Assembly (NCBI RefSeq): GCF_900108945.1
Contig: NZ_FNYE01000006.1
Coordinates: 248,001-312,000, forward strand
DNA length: 64,000 nt
Source: Paraburkholderia diazotrophica
Lineage (GTDB): Bacteria; Pseudomonadota; Gammaproteobacteria; Burkholderiales; Burkholderiaceae
Direction of reading: 5' to 3'
The position numbers and the translations under genes are program-made. How positions within the stretch are numbered: position 1 is the stretch's first letter; every line of letters starts with the position of its first letter. Shown here piece by piece: positions 37,049 to 47,639 of the stretch. The notes under the pieces were generated by a model. It ran no database searches. It saw only the letters and a list, made by a program, of their open reading frames with translations, and was not told where the DNA came from.

Positions 37049-37435
37049 CTAGATGTTGTAAGGCTCGTCGGGCACGTCGAACAGGGCGTCGTCGACGTCG
37101 AACTGCAACGAGCAGTTTTCGTCCGATCCTGCTTCCGAGCGCATTGCATCGACGCGCTGCCGCAGCAGGTCTTTCAGGCGGCCTTGCACGATGCGGCGTT
37201 TCGCGGTCTCCAGCGTGGCATAGTGGTTGATCTGGTGATCACTGATCTTGAGCCTCGCGACACAGCGCGCGTCGAGCGTCGTGTCGCGGCCCGTTTCGAC
37301 GACCCACGCCAGCGTGAGAAACGTGGTCGCACCCTCCTGATACGCACTGACAGTCGGCGATTTCGGCGATTCGAAGGTAGCGGCGAGGGCCAGTTCGATT
37401 TCCTCGATGCGCTGCGACAGATCGATCGTTTTCAT
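37049..37435 (-). CDS. Hypothetical protein (128 aa)
   Basis: 128-aa soluble protein, MKTIDLSQRIEEIELALAAT at the start, with a central beta segment (TTFLTLAWVVETGRDTTLDARC) and an acidic C-terminus. AAGGAG precedes the ATG at 37435, and codon use is like its neighbours. I do not recognise the family with certainty; it may be one of the Burkholderiales-specific DUFs. Confidence 0.72.
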   Translation of the reverse strand: MKTIDLSQRIEEIELALAATFESPKSPTVSAYQEGATTFLTLAWVVETGRDTTLDARCVARLKISDHQINHYATLETAKRRIVQGRLKDLLRQRVDAMRSEAGSDENCSLQFDVDDALFDVPDEPYNI

Positions 37436-37608
37436 GGCGGCTCCTTTCGAAGGTTCATCCTTCCATCGCAGCAACTGGGATGCCCATTCCGATGCGGCAC
37501 GCGGACAGCGAACCGTCATTTGCGCGCGGTACACTGCGAGCTTCCATCGATCGCCGTTGCCGCCGCCGTTGCAGCAACGAACAACGGCAACCCAAAGGAG
37601 CCATCGCC

Positions 37609-38037
37609 ATGCGTACGAGCGCCCGCAATCACTTCGCCGGTCAGATCACAGCCGTCAAGACGGGAGCCGTCAACGACGAAATCACGTTGCGCACCCAGGA
37701 CGGTCTCGACATCGTCGCGGTGATCACGCACGGCAGCGCGTCATCGCTGGGACTCGCGGCGGGCAAGCCGGCGTTCGCGCTGGTGAAGGCGTCGTCGGTG
37801 ATCGTGATGGTCGATGCGGATAGCAGCAAGGTATCGGCGCGCAATTGCGTCGCGGGCACGGTCGCGTCGGTAACGAAGGGCGCCGTCAATAGCGAGGTCA
37901 TCATTTCGGCCACGGGCGGCGCGCAGATCGCGGCCATCGTCACCAACGACAGCGTCGAGCGGCTCGGCCTCGCGAGCGGCAAGGCGGCTGCGGCGATCTT
38001 CAAGGCGTCGAGCGTGATCGTCGGCGTCGATCAGTAA
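37609..38037 (+). CDS. Molybdate-binding (Mop/TOBE di-domain) protein
   Basis: 142-aa protein made of two tandem Mop/TOBE domains: residues about 4-68 (RNHFAGQITAVKTGAVNDEI) and 74-140 (RNCVAGTVASVTKGAVNSEV). Each domain ends in KASSVIV. Such di-Mop proteins are cytoplasmic molybdate/tungstate stores or buffers (molbindins). AAAGGAG precedes the ATG. No modABC transport genes are adjacent. Confidence 0.92.
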   Translation: MRTSARNHFAGQITAVKTGAVNDEITLRTQDGLDIVAVITHGSASSLGLAAGKPAFALVKASSVIVMVDADSSKVSARNCVAGTVASVTKGAVNSEVIISATGGAQIAAIVTNDSVERLGLASGKAAAAIFKASSVIVGVDQ

Positions 38038-38058
38038 GCGGTTCGGCGAAAGGGCGAG

Positions 38059-38096
38059 CGCTGCGTCTCGATGCGCCCCGTTTGCGTCGAGACAGC
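38059..38096. terminator. Hairpin between convergent Mop and EamA genes
   Basis: Stem GTCTCGA / TCGAGAC (38065-38071 and 38087-38093), extended after a 2-nt bulge by CGCT / AGCG. No T-run, so only a probable factor-assisted or bidirectional terminator. Confidence 0.45.
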
Positions 38097-38124
38097 GTTG
38101 TGAACGAAGTGAGGGGCGCTGCCG

Positions 38125-38955
38125 TCAGCGGCGCGCGACGACGAGCGCGATGCCGCCCAGGATCGCGATCGAACTGAGCGCGAGGCGCGCGTTCAGCGGC
38201 TCGCCGAGCAGTGCGATGCCGCCGATCGCGGCAATCGGCGGCACGCTCAGTTGCACCGTCGCGGCCGTGGCGGCCCTGAGTTCCTTCAGCGCCGCGTACC
38301 AGATCACATAGCCGAGGCCCGACGTCAACGCGCCGGATAGCGCCGCGAAGAGCAGCCCCATTGCGTCGATCGACATGTGGGCGAACGCGCCGGCGCTGAC
38401 GGCCACGGCGAACGGAACAGCGCGGATGAAATTGCCCGCTGTCGTGGCGATTGGGTCGGCGGCGCCCTTGCCGCGCAGCGAATACACGCCCCACGCGACG
38501 CCCGCGCACAGCATCAGCAGCGACGCAAACGGAGCCGGCGCGCTGAGGCCAGGCAGCACCAGACCGACGAGGCCCGCGAGCGCGCATGCGATACCAATCC
38601 ATTGATGCGGACGCAGACGCTCGCCACGCGCGAGACCGTAGCCGATCATCGTTGCCTGCACGGCGCCGAACAGCAGCAGCGCACCCGTGCCCGCCGCGAG
38701 CGACACATACGCAAATGAAAACGCCACCGCGTAGGCGATGAGCGCGAAGGCTGAAACCCAGTTGCCGCCGACCGGCCGCGAAACCCGGCGCATGCGCAAA
38801 ATGATCCACAGCGCGAGGGCCGCAGACACGACGCGCATGGTCGTGAAGGTTGCGGGATCGATGGACGTGCCCTTCAGCGCGACACGGCACAGCAGCGAGT
38901 TGCCCGCGAATGCGAACATCGCGACGATCGTCAGCAAGGCGATGCGCATGCGCAT
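38125..38955 (-). CDS. EamA/DMT-family transporter
   Basis: 276-aa inner-membrane protein with about ten hydrophobic helices in two homologous EamA repeats (first MRMRIALLTIVAMFAFAGNSL, second from about ASLLMLCAGVAWGVYSLRG). The family exports metabolites such as amino acids and drugs; the substrate is unknown. The start is uncertain: a GTG at 38994 would add 13 residues, and neither has a good ribosome site. Confidence 0.88.
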   Translation of the reverse strand: MRMRIALLTIVAMFAFAGNSLLCRVALKGTSIDPATFTTMRVVSAALALWIILRMRRVSRPVGGNWVSAFALIAYAVAFSFAYVSLAAGTGALLLFGAVQATMIGYGLARGERLRPHQWIGIACALAGLVGLVLPGLSAPAPFASLLMLCAGVAWGVYSLRGKGAADPIATTAGNFIRAVPFAVAVSAGAFAHMSIDAMGLLFAALSGALTSGLGYVIWYAALKELRAATAATVQLSVPPIAAIGGIALLGEPLNARLALSSIAILGGIALVVARR

Positions 38956-39179
38956 GGAAAGCGGCGAGGAAAGGGTTGCGTCGGAAGTGCGCACGATACT
39001 TTAGCGTCGGGTCAGGCACGCGCGCATCGCGCAGTGCAGCGCAACGCGATTGCGAAGGCGCGAGAACGAAAGTGCAAAAACGAAAGTGCCGGACAGCAAT
39101 GAGAAAGCGTTTGCTGTCCGGCAATCGCGAAGTTCATGCGCGCCATGTCACGACCACGGAGCGCGCCCCTGCACCGCAA

Positions 39180-40574
39180 TCAGGCCATCGACGACGGCTT
39201 GATGTTCTGGTTGTGACGGAACAGGTTCTGCGGATCATAGCGATCTTTCACGGCGACGAGACGCTCGTAGTTCGGACCATACGCCGAGCCGATGCGCGTC
39301 GTTTCTTCCTCCGTCATGAAGTTCACATACACGCTGCCGAGCGCGAACGGTGCCGACGCGTCGAAGAACGCGCGCGCCCACGCGATGCAGCGCTCGTCGT
39401 CGGCGGCTTCCGTCCAGCGGCCGTGCACGTTCATCACATACTTCGCGTCGCGATTCGAGTAGGCCGTTGCATCGGGCGCGACGCGCATCGTCTGTCCGCC
39501 GATTGCGCCGAAGAAAATCTCGCACTGAGGCGACGGCAGATTGCCGATCGCATCGACGAACGCGTCGATCAGGCCGTCGTCCAGGGTCGCGAGATTGTGC
39601 GACTTCCAATAGTTGCGCGCGCCCGGCGTGAGGAGCGGATCGAAGGCCTGTTGCCATGCGGCGTACGGCATCGGCCCGAGATGCTCGCCATAGGGCGTGC
39701 CGAACTTGCGCACCTCGTCGACCACGCCCGGACCATTCGCGGCCGGCCCTGTATAGCAGACGGCGAACGCGATGATCGGCTTGCCGTGCACGTCGGCGCT
39801 GAGGAAAGGCAACGGCGGCGCGAAGCGCGCGACGGCCCAGACGGTCAGCTCGTCCGGCCACGTTTCGAAGGCGGCGCGATATTTGACGAGCGCATCGCGC
39901 GCCTGATCCATCGGCAGCACGACGAGGCCGCCGTATACCTCCGGGCCGACGGCGTGCAGCTGGAACTCGAACATCGTGACGACACCGAAGTTGCCGCCGC
40001 CGCCGCGAATCGCCCAGAACAGGTCCTCGTGAAAATCGGCGCTACAGCGCAGCAGTTCGCCGTCGGCCGTGACGACGTCGGCCGAAATCAGGTTGTCCAC
40101 CGACATCCCGAAGCGCCGGCTCAGCCATCCGAAACCGCCGCCGAGTGTGAGGCCCGCGACGCCCGTCGTCGAGTTGATGCCGAGCGGCGTGGCGAGACCG
40201 AAGGCCTGCGCTTCATGATCGAAGTCGCGCAACGTGCAGCCCGGCTCGACATAGGCGCGGCGTGCGATGGGATCGATCCGCGCGGACTTCATCGGCGACA
40301 GGTCGATCAGCATGCCGTCTTCGCACACGGCACTGCCCGCGATATTGTGGCCGCCGCCGCGCACGGCCAGCAGCAGGCTGTTGTCGCGCGCGAAATTGAC
40401 GGCGCGACGCACGTCGGCTGTGCCCACGCAGCGCACGATGATCGCGGGGCGACGGTCGATCATTCCATTCCAGATGCTGCGCGCTTCATCGAACGATGGA
40501 TCGCCGGGCAATACCACCTGGCCTCGCGTGAGAGCTTTGAATTCATCGATTGCACTGCTGGACAGATTCGCCAT
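39180..40574 (-). CDS. FAD-linked oxidoreductase, berberine-bridge-enzyme-like
   Basis: 464-aa flavoprotein of the PCMH/BBE group. The FAD-binding domain contains RGGGHNIAGS (about 70-80), whose His is the usual covalent 8-alpha-histidyl attachment point, and GVAGLTLGGGFGWLSRRFG. The C-terminal BBE motif is DRYDPQNLFRHNQNI. No signal peptide, so cytoplasmic. Bacterial members oxidise sugars or secondary metabolites; the substrate cannot be predicted. GGAGG precedes the ATG. Confidence 0.9.
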   Translation of the reverse strand: MANLSSSAIDEFKALTRGQVVLPGDPSFDEARSIWNGMIDRRPAIIVRCVGTADVRRAVNFARDNSLLLAVRGGGHNIAGSAVCEDGMLIDLSPMKSARIDPIARRAYVEPGCTLRDFDHEAQAFGLATPLGINSTTGVAGLTLGGGFGWLSRRFGMSVDNLISADVVTADGELLRCSADFHEDLFWAIRGGGGNFGVVTMFEFQLHAVGPEVYGGLVVLPMDQARDALVKYRAAFETWPDELTVWAVARFAPPLPFLSADVHGKPIIAFAVCYTGPAANGPGVVDEVRKFGTPYGEHLGPMPYAAWQQAFDPLLTPGARNYWKSHNLATLDDGLIDAFVDAIGNLPSPQCEIFFGAIGGQTMRVAPDATAYSNRDAKYVMNVHGRWTEAADDERCIAWARAFFDASAPFALGSVYVNFMTEEETTRIGSAYGPNYERLVAVKDRYDPQNLFRHNQNIKPSSMA

Positions 40575-41269
40575 GCTACACCTCCGGTACAAATGAACGA
40601 CGTCCGACCCCTCGATCATGTCTGATCAAAGTAGTTCGGACGACCTGGCTTTCATTCAGTAAAACGGGGAGGGTCCGCGTGTACAAATTAACGTATACCC
40701 GCATTCGGTTTTGACCTGCGCAAAACGCGGTCCAGACGGGCTGCAAAATCGAAAAAGCCCCGCAAAACAAGGCATTTTCTGAGCGATGCACGGAGGGAGT
40801 ACTCCGCGAAAACGCGTTGCATCGCGGCTGTGGTGCGGGCGCGAACGCATCGCCGGGAAGCTGACGCATCGCGCGTCATATGTTGCGACGACTGACCGTG
40901 AGCAACGCGGCTGTTACGTATGACATGAGGCGTCCGGATGTCTCGTCGTCATCGCATCGCAAACGGGAGCGAGTGCGAGTCGATATTCCCGTGCCGCATT
41001 TGGAGCGGCAACGCATGCACATCTTTTAGCGAAAGCCGAGGAGCAGACCGCGCGATGAAAAATCTTGAGTGACGCGCAATGACTATAGAAATGCTTCGAA
41101 CATATTGCGAATTGTTACCGTTCATGTAATGATACCGATTCGCATTTAGGAAATGATGCGCCGGAGCAATCCGGCTTGGCGGGGCGATTCGCGCGCCCGT
41201 CGCGCGAACCGGACGGGTGCCCCTTGCCCGTCGCACCAAGAAAAATCAGCGACAACGACAGGAATCGAG
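40575..41269. other. Long intergenic region with Fur-like box
   Basis: 695 bp between the divergent FAD oxidase and TonB receptor genes, with no supported gene. The central part (about 40620-40780) and 41040-41150 are AT-rich, consistent with two promoters. The right end carries a Fur-box-like element at 41128-41146. I see no terminator or repeats. Confidence 0.55.
41128..41146. promoter_or_regulatory. Fur-box-like element upstream of siderophore receptor
   Basis: AATGATACCGATTCGCATT resembles the common Fur target pattern (nATnATnATTCTCATT-like, AATG...CATT symmetry). It lies 124 bp before the receptor ATG, in a suitable place for iron-dependent repression. Match is imperfect in the centre. 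Confidence 0.5.
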
Positions 41270-43510
41270 ATGCATCGAACTACGCCATTCGCAGCGGCCG
41301 TCATGGCCGTCTTTGCGACGCCGCTCTACGCTCAAACGACGACGCCTGCCGCAGCACCGGCAGCCAGCATTGCCCAGGCCGACGCGTCGACGCCTCCCGC
41401 CAGCCAGCCCTCCGCCAGCCAGCCTTCCGACAACGCCACGCTGCCCGCCGTCAAAGTGACGGGCCAGGCTGACAACGCCGGCGACTTCCAGCCGGACATA
41501 TCGAGCGTGGGCGCCAAAGTGCCGACCGCGCTGCGCGACATTCCGCAGGCGGTGACGGTGGTGCCGAAGGCCGTGCTGCAATCGCAGGCGGTGAGCTCGT
41601 TCAGCGACGCGCTGCGCAACGTGCCCGGCATCACGATCGGCGCTGCGGAAGGCGGGCAGATCGGCAACAACATCAACCTGCGCGGCTTCTCGGCGCGTAC
41701 CGATATCTATCTGGATGGCTTTCGCGATCGCGGCCAGTACTATCGCGACACGTTCAACCTCGAATCGATCGACGTGCTGTATGGCCCGTCGTCGCTGTAC
41801 TTCGGGCGCGGCTCGACGGGCGGCGTGATCAACCAGGTGAGCAAGGAGCCGGAGCTGAAGAAGCGCGCCGACGTCTCCGTGCAGGCGGGCACGCATGACC
41901 GCTATCGCACGACGGTCGACCTGAACACGCCGATCACCGACACCTCCGCGTTCCGCATCAACGCCTTCGGCCAGAGCCTTGGTTCGTCGCGCGACGTGAT
42001 GAAGAACAAGGACTACGGCGTTGCGCCCGAAGTGAAGTTCGGCATCGGCACGCCGACGGAGATCACGCTGTCCGCGCTGATCCAGCACAACCGCGATCAG
42101 CCCGACTACGGCATTCCGCCGCTCAACGGCCATCCCGCGCCTGTGAATCGCGGCACGTTCTACGGCTATACCGACGACCGCACGATTCAGGACGTGCAGA
42201 CCTTCAGCGCGCGCATCCAGCACCGCTTCGACGACGGTCTCGTCGTGCGCAACCAGACGCAGTTCAGCCACTACAGCACGCAAGCGCGCGCGACCAATGC
42301 GGCATCGGTGCTGACGGGACCGCTCGCCACGTCGACGGCGCTCGCCAACGGCAACTTCACGACGCTCGATCCGTCGCAGCTGTTCGTCAAGCTGCAGGGC
42401 AAGGACCGCAACATCAACGATCATTCGATCTACAACTCGACTGACCTGCAGGCGAAGTTCGATACGGGTCCGCTCAAGCACGAGGTGGTCACGGGCGTCG
42501 ATCTGAGCCACGAAACGTACAGCAATCAGACCTTCACTGCGACTTCGCCGGGATTGCCGTCGAACACGATCGGCGTCGTGCCGCTCATCGATCCGCCGTA
42601 TACGACGCGTCCGTCGAACGTGAAGGAAGTGGCCACCAATCTCGCTGAATCGAGCGCGAACGGCGTGGGCATCTATGCGAACGACACAGTGTCGATCGGA
42701 CAGCACTGGAAAGTGGTGGGCGGCGTGCGCTGGGACCGCTACGAGGCGTCGATCCACAACTCGATCAATTCGCCACGCTATGCGACGCAGACCAACTACT
42801 TCACCAGCGTGCGCGGGGGCATCATCTGGCAGCCGACCGACTGGCAGTCGTACTACGTATCGTATGGCACGTCGTTCGATCCGTCGCTCGAAGCGCTGAC
42901 GCTGACCAACGGTCAACAGAACCTGCCGCCCGAGCACAACAAATCGTATGAAATCGGCTCGAAGTGGGATTTGTTGGGCGGCGGCCTGTCGGTGACGCAA
43001 TCGCTCTTCAATATCGAGAAGACGAATGCGCGCACGCTGAATGCGGACGGCACCTATACGCTAGACGGAGACGTCCGCGTGCGCGGCTATCAGCTGGGTC
43101 TCGCCGGCCACATCACGAACAAGTGGCAGGTGTTCGGCGGCTACACGTATATGAACGGCGAGATCCTGAAGGCGTTCGACGGCACGCAAGGCAAGGTGCC
43201 CGCGAATACGCCGCGCAACATGCTGACGCTGTGGACCACGTACGCGTTCACGCCGCACTGGGAAGTCGGCGGCGGCCCGACCTATGTGTCGTCGCGCTAT
43301 GCGGCGAACAACAACTTCGTGCAGGTCGGCGGCTATACGCGCTGGGATGCAATGGCCGCGTATCACGCGAAGCGATACGACATCCAGTTCAACGTGCTGA
43401 ACTTCACGGACAAGAACTACTACGATGCGCTGATTCCGTCCGACGGCGGGCGCGCGGTGCCGGGTCTCGGCCGCACGTTCCTCGCGACGTTAAACTATCG
43501 CTTCTTCTGA
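41270..43510 (+). CDS. TonB-dependent siderophore receptor (Fiu/PiuA-like)
   Basis: 746-aa outer-membrane receptor. Signal peptide MHRTTPFAAAVMAVFATPLYAQ, a low-complexity Pro/Ser/Ala linker, the TonB-box region about LPAVKVTG, a plug domain (about 80-190; LRDIPQAVTVVPKAVLQSQ, then LYGPSSLYFGRGSTGGVIN) and a 22-strand barrel ending in Phe (LNYRFF). The next gene encodes a PiuC/YbiX dioxygenase, as in E. coli fiu-ybiX and Pseudomonas piuA-piuC, so catecholate-type siderophores are the likely ligand. AGGA lies upstream of the ATG at 41270. Confidence 0.93.
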   Translation: MHRTTPFAAAVMAVFATPLYAQTTTPAAAPAASIAQADASTPPASQPSASQPSDNATLPAVKVTGQADNAGDFQPDISSVGAKVPTALRDIPQAVTVVPKAVLQSQAVSSFSDALRNVPGITIGAAEGGQIGNNINLRGFSARTDIYLDGFRDRGQYYRDTFNLESIDVLYGPSSLYFGRGSTGGVINQVSKEPELKKRADVSVQAGTHDRYRTTVDLNTPITDTSAFRINAFGQSLGSSRDVMKNKDYGVAPEVKFGIGTPTEITLSALIQHNRDQPDYGIPPLNGHPAPVNRGTFYGYTDDRTIQDVQTFSARIQHRFDDGLVVRNQTQFSHYSTQARATNAASVLTGPLATSTALANGNFTTLDPSQLFVKLQGKDRNINDHSIYNSTDLQAKFDTGPLKHEVVTGVDLSHETYSNQTFTATSPGLPSNTIGVVPLIDPPYTTRPSNVKEVATNLAESSANGVGIYANDTVSIGQHWKVVGGVRWDRYEASIHNSINSPRYATQTNYFTSVRGGIIWQPTDWQSYYVSYGTSFDPSLEALTLTNGQQNLPPEHNKSYEIGSKWDLLGGGLSVTQSLFNIEKTNARTLNADGTYTLDGDVRVRGYQLGLAGHITNKWQVFGGYTYMNGEILKAFDGTQGKVPANTPRNMLTLWTTYAFTPHWEVGGGPTYVSSRYAANNNFVQVGGYTRWDAMAAYHAKRYDIQFNVLNFTDKNYYDALIPSDGGRAVPGLGRTFLATLNYRFF

Positions 43511-43620
43511 TCGCCTCAAGCGCCAGATCCACCAGGTCCACGAAAACCGCGCGCTTTCTGCATGATGCCCTTCATGCGGAAAGCGCGCGATGACGCACGC
43601 TTCTGCAGGAATGTTGAACG

Positions 43621-44304
43621 ATGATTGTCTCGATCCCCGACGTACTGAGTCCCGCCGAAGTCGCCGACATGCGCGCGCAACTCGAAGCCAGCGACGCATG
43701 GGTCGACGGCCGCGCAACGGCCGGCTATCAGGGCGCGCCCGTCAAGCGCAACCGGCAGATTGCCGAAGGCTCGCCGATCGCGCTGGAACTGGGCGATCGG
43801 ATCATCGCATCGCTGGAGCGTCACCCGCTCTTCATCAGCGCCGCGCTGCCGAACAAGGTGTATCCGCCGCTCTTCAATCGTTATGAAGGCGGGATGCACT
43901 TCGGCAATCACGTCGATGGCGCGATACGCCTCGTGCCGGGCAGCGGCGCGCGCGTGCGCACCGACATCTCCGTCACGCTGTTTCTCACGCCGCCCGACGA
44001 ATACGATGGCGGTGAACTGCTGGTCGAAGATACGTTCGGTGTGCACGAAGTGAAGCTGCCTGCGGGACACGCAATCGTCTATCCGGGCACGAGCCTGCAT
44101 CAGGTGCGCCCCGTGACGGGCGGCGCGCGCGTGTCGAGCTTCTTCTGGGTGCAGAGCCTCGTGCGCGACGACACGCAACGCGCGATGCTGTTCGATCTCG
44201 ACGGCGCGATCCAGCGGCTCAACGCATCGAGCGGCGATGAAGCCGCGCGCCGCACGCTGGTCGGCTGTTATCACAACCTGCTGCGTATGTGGAGCGAGAC
44301 GTAA
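43621..44304 (+). CDS. piuC: Fe(II)-dependent 2OG dioxygenase PiuC (YbiX family)
   Basis: 227-aa PKHD-type hydroxylase. Metal ligands His97 and Asp99 (GNHVDG) and His160 (SLHQV), with 2-oxoglutarate-binding Arg170, are in place. It starts [14 protein letters not shown] as the family does. 110 bp after the receptor gene and probably its operon partner. Member genes are iron-regulated and tied to siderophore uptake; the reaction is not known. Confidence 0.93.
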   Translation: MIVSIPDVLSPAEVADMRAQLEASDAWVDGRATAGYQGAPVKRNRQIAEGSPIALELGDRIIASLERHPLFISAALPNKVYPPLFNRYEGGMHFGNHVDGAIRLVPGSGARVRTDISVTLFLTPPDEYDGGELLVEDTFGVHEVKLPAGHAIVYPGTSLHQVRPVTGGARVSSFFWVQSLVRDDTQRAMLFDLDGAIQRLNASSGDEAARRTLVGCYHNLLRMWSET

Positions 44305-44329
44305 AAACGCCCGCATGACAGCGGGCGTT
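44303..44329 (-). terminator. Terminator of the lut-lldP operon
   Basis: Stem AACGCCCGC / GCGGGCGTT (44306-44314 and 44321-44329), loop ATGACA. Read on the minus strand it is followed by a T5 run that overlaps the piuC stop codon. It lies 26 bp after the lldP stop and so serves the minus-strand operon, and perhaps piuC as well. Confidence 0.75.
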
Positions 44330-44354
44330 CACGCGAACAACGAGCGGCAGAGAA

Positions 44355-46067
44355 TCAGCCCGGCACCATGCCCGTCAGCACATAAGCCTGCAACAGCGTG
44401 ATCAGGCCGACCACGACTGCGAACAGCAGGCTGTGCTTCACGGTGAAGCGGAACAGCTCGGACTCGCGTCCGACGAGGCCCGTCGCCGCGCAAGCAACGG
44501 CAATCGACTGCGGCGAGATCATCTTGCCCGTCACGCCGCCCGATGTGTTCGCCGCCACGAGCAACGTATCCGACACGCCGATCTGATGCGCAGTCGTGTG
44601 CTGAAGCGAACAGAAGAGCGCATTCGACGACGTATCCGAACCCGTCAGAAACACGCCGAGCCAGCCGAGCACCGGCGAGAAGAACGGGAACGCGGCGCCC
44701 GTGCCCGCCAGCAGCAGCGCGAGCGTCGACGACATGCCCGAGTAGTTGGCGACGAACGCAAACGACAGCACGAGACCGATCGACAGAATGGGGCGGCGCA
44801 ATTCCTTCACCGTCTCGCCGAACGTCGCGAGCGCATCCCGCGGCTTCACGCGCAGCAACGCCATCGAGATCAGCGCCGTCACGAGAATCGCCGTGCCGAC
44901 GGCCGGGAGCAGATCGATCTTGAGCACGGCTTCATAGGCCTTCGGCGTCGCGACGATGGGTGCCGTCTTCATCACGAGCTGGTCGAGCCCGGGCACGTGA
45001 AACTTGAGGATCGTGCCGGCGAGCGCACCCTTCCCGGCGAACAGCGCCTTGAACGGCTGCAGGCTCCACACCGTCACGACGGCCGTCAGAATGCCGAACG
45101 GCGCCCATGCGCGGATCGTTTGTGCAAGCGTATACGGCGACGCCTGGCGGCTCACGCCCATCGCGCCATTCGATCCACCGAATCCACCGCCAAAACCCGA
45201 CAGCGCCGCAGCGCCGCCGCTGACCGTGCCGCGTGCCGTATCGTGCGCGCGGCGCGGCTGCCACACCTTCAGGAACGATGCGAGCGCAACGAGGCTCACG
45301 AGTGCCGACGTGATGTCCGGCAGTTCCGGCCCGATGTGATTCGACGTGAAGTACTGCGTGATCGCGAAGCTGCCGCCCGCGACGAGCGCGGCCGGCCACG
45401 TCTCCTTGACGCCGCGCTTGCCGTCCATCATGAAGACGAGCCAGAACGGCACGGCAAGCGAGAGCAGCGGCAACTGGCGGCCCGCCATCGCACCGATCAG
45501 GAACGGATCGATGCCCGTCACCTGACCCGCGACGATGATAGGGATGCCCATCGCGCCGAACGCGACGGGCGCCGTGTTCGCGATCAGGCAGAGGCCCGCC
45601 GCCTTCAGCGGATCGAAGCCGAGGCCGACGAGCAGTGCCGCCGTGATCGCGACGGGCGCGCCGAAGCCCGCCGCGCCCTCCAGAAACGCGCCGAACGAAA
45701 AGCCGATCAGCAGCAGTTGCAGGCGCTGGTCATCCGTCAGCGCGAGCACCGATGCGCGGATGATGTCGAACTGTCCCGTCTTCACGACGAGCTTGTAGAG
45801 GAACACGGCCGTCACGATGATCCACGCGATCGGCCACAAGCCGTATGCGAAGCCGAAGCCCGCAGCGGCCAGTGCCTGCTGCACGGGCATGCCGTACGCG
45901 AACACGGCCACTGCCAGCGACAGCAGCAGCGTGCCCGCCGCCGCGACGTGCCCCTTCAGGCGCAGTCCCGCGAGCGCCACAAAGAAAAAGATGATCGGGA
46001 TGCTGGCCGCGAGCGCGGAGAGCCATAGACTGCCGAGCGGCAGATAGGTCTGATACCACGGGTGCAT
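44355..46067 (-). CDS. lldP: L-lactate permease LldP/LctP
   Basis: 570-aa inner-membrane lactate:proton symporter with about 13 helices. It starts [20 protein letters not shown], with the characteristic [12 protein letters not shown] segment and the motif [19 protein letters not shown] near the C-terminus. A Gly-rich cytoplasmic loop ([12 protein letters not shown]) is in the middle. GGAGGAGA precedes the ATG. Last gene of the lutACB-lldP operon, 126 bp after lutB. Confidence 0.95.
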   Translation of the reverse strand: MHPWYQTYLPLGSLWLSALAASIPIIFFFVALAGLRLKGHVAAAGTLLLSLAVAVFAYGMPVQQALAAAGFGFAYGLWPIAWIIVTAVFLYKLVVKTGQFDIIRASVLALTDDQRLQLLLIGFSFGAFLEGAAGFGAPVAITAALLVGLGFDPLKAAGLCLIANTAPVAFGAMGIPIIVAGQVTGIDPFLIGAMAGRQLPLLSLAVPFWLVFMMDGKRGVKETWPAALVAGGSFAITQYFTSNHIGPELPDITSALVSLVALASFLKVWQPRRAHDTARGTVSGGAAALSGFGGGFGGSNGAMGVSRQASPYTLAQTIRAWAPFGILTAVVTVWSLQPFKALFAGKGALAGTILKFHVPGLDQLVMKTAPIVATPKAYEAVLKIDLLPAVGTAILVTALISMALLRVKPRDALATFGETVKELRRPILSIGLVLSFAFVANYSGMSSTLALLLAGTGAAFPFFSPVLGWLGVFLTGSDTSSNALFCSLQHTTAHQIGVSDTLLVAANTSGGVTGKMISPQSIAVACAATGLVGRESELFRFTVKHSLLFAVVVGLITLLQAYVLTGMVPG

Positions 46068-46193
46068 GTCGGTCTCCTCCGAATATGCGTCAATGAATCG
46101 TTGTCGGCGGCGCGCAGCCGCGTGCGGACGCACCGCCACTCATGGGCGATGCGTGCGCGTCGGTGTGGGTTGCGAAGCTGCGAAGCGCGCGGG

Positions 46194-47639
46194 CTACTCG
46201 GGCTGTCGGCGCTCGCGCATCAGATCGTGCAGGCTGCGCGCCGCGGGCTTTAGCGGTTCACGGTGCTGCGTCCAGCCCATCTGGTTCTTCGGCGCGAACG
46301 CGCGCAGGCGCGTCGCGGCCCAGCGCAGCATCCGGTAGGCGCGCGGATGCGCGAATGCGCCGCTCCAGAAGCGCCACACGAACTGTTCCTCGCGGCTGAA
46401 CTTCGCGCCCTGTCCACGCAACGGATGCGCAACCACTTCATTCGGATTGCGGTTCGCTTCCGTGCGCAGACGCACGAGCAGTTCGGGAATCGGAATGCGC
46501 ACGGGGCACACTTCGCCGCATGCGCCGCACAGGCTCGATGCCGTCGGCAGATCGGCTGTTTCTTCGAGGCCCAGCAGATGCGGCGAAATGATCTTGCCGA
46601 TCGGGCCCGGATACGTCGTGCCGTACGCATGCCCGCCGATGCGCGTATAGACGGGGCAATGATTCATGCACGCGCCGCAGCGGATGCATTGCAGCGTCGC
46701 GCGCAACTGCTCGTCGGCGTAGGCCTGGGTGCGGCCGTTGTCGAGCAGCACGACGTGCATCTCGCGCGGACCGTCGCGCTCGCCTTCGCGTCGTGGGCCC
46801 GTGATCAGATTGAAGTACGTCGTGATCGCCTGGCCCGTTGCGGAGCGCGTTAGCAGGCTCGACAGCGGCACGATGTGCGACAGCTTCCCGACCACTTTCT
46901 CCATGCCCATGATCGCGATGTGCACGTCGGGCACGGTCGTGGACAGGCGTCCGTTGCCTTCGTTTTCGACGAGCCACAGCGTGCCCGTGTCGGCGGCGGC
47001 GAAGTTGACACCCGACAGGCCGATATCCGCATCGACGAACGCGCGCCGCAGTGCACGGCGACCCGTCTGGATCAGTTCGTCGACATCTTCCGTATAGCGC
47101 GTGTCAGGGATGTGCGTTTCGAACAATTCCGCGATGTCGGCCTTTGTTTTGTGAATCGCGGGCATCACGATATGCGACGGCTTTTCGTGCGCGAGCTGCA
47201 CGATGTACTCGCCCATATCCGACTCGATGCAGTCGATGCCGCGCGCTTCCAGATAATGGTTGAGCTCGATTTCCTCGCTGGCCATCGACTTGCCCTTGAT
47301 CACGCGCTTCGCGTCGTGGGCTTGCGCGATGCCGTGAATGATCGACGTGGCGTCGGCGGCCGTTTCGGCCCAGTGCACGTGAACGCCGCGCGCCGTCAGC
47401 TTTTCTTCGAGCTGCACGAGCAGGTCGGGCAGGCGCGACAGCGCATGACGGCGCACCGCTTCGCCGAGGTCGCGCAGATGCTGCAACTCGTCGTCGTCGG
47501 GAAACTGCGAGCGGCGCTTCGTTTGCAGAAAGTCCATTGCGCCGCGAAAGCTGCTGCGCAGTTTCGGATCGTCGAGCGCGGCACGCGCGCGCGTCTTGAA
47601 GTCCTGCGTCGGCACGAAGTGCATCGGGCTGGCGTTCAT
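46194..47639 (-). CDS. lutB: Lactate utilisation iron-sulfur protein LutB
   Basis: 481-aa component of the LutABC L-lactate oxidation complex. The N-terminal LUD domain is followed by two [4Fe-4S] motifs, CIRCGACMNHCP and CGACGEVCP, at about 310-375. Its ATG overlaps the stop of lutC (ATGA at 47639-47636). Confidence 0.95.
   Translation of the reverse strand: MNASPMHFVPTQDFKTRARAALDDPKLRSSFRGAMDFLQTKRRSQFPDDDELQHLRDLGEAVRRHALSRLPDLLVQLEEKLTARGVHVHWAETAADATSIIHGIAQAHDAKRVIKGKSMASEEIELNHYLEARGIDCIESDMGEYIVQLAHEKPSHIVMPAIHKTKADIAELFETHIPDTRYTEDVDELIQTGRRALRRAFVDADIGLSGVNFAAADTGTLWLVENEGNGRLSTTVPDVHIAIMGMEKVVGKLSHIVPLSSLLTRSATGQAITTYFNLITGPRREGERDGPREMHVVLLDNGRTQAYADEQLRATLQCIRCGACMNHCPVYTRIGGHAYGTTYPGPIGKIISPHLLGLEETADLPTASSLCGACGEVCPVRIPIPELLVRLRTEANRNPNEVVAHPLRGQGAKFSREEQFVWRFWSGAFAHPRAYRMLRWAATRLRAFAPKNQMGWTQHREPLKPAARSLHDLMRERRQPE

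Noticed and set aside
41246-43000. 584-residue open frame on the minus strand
   Set aside because: Antisense to the TonB-dependent receptor; Arg/Val/His-rich shadow.
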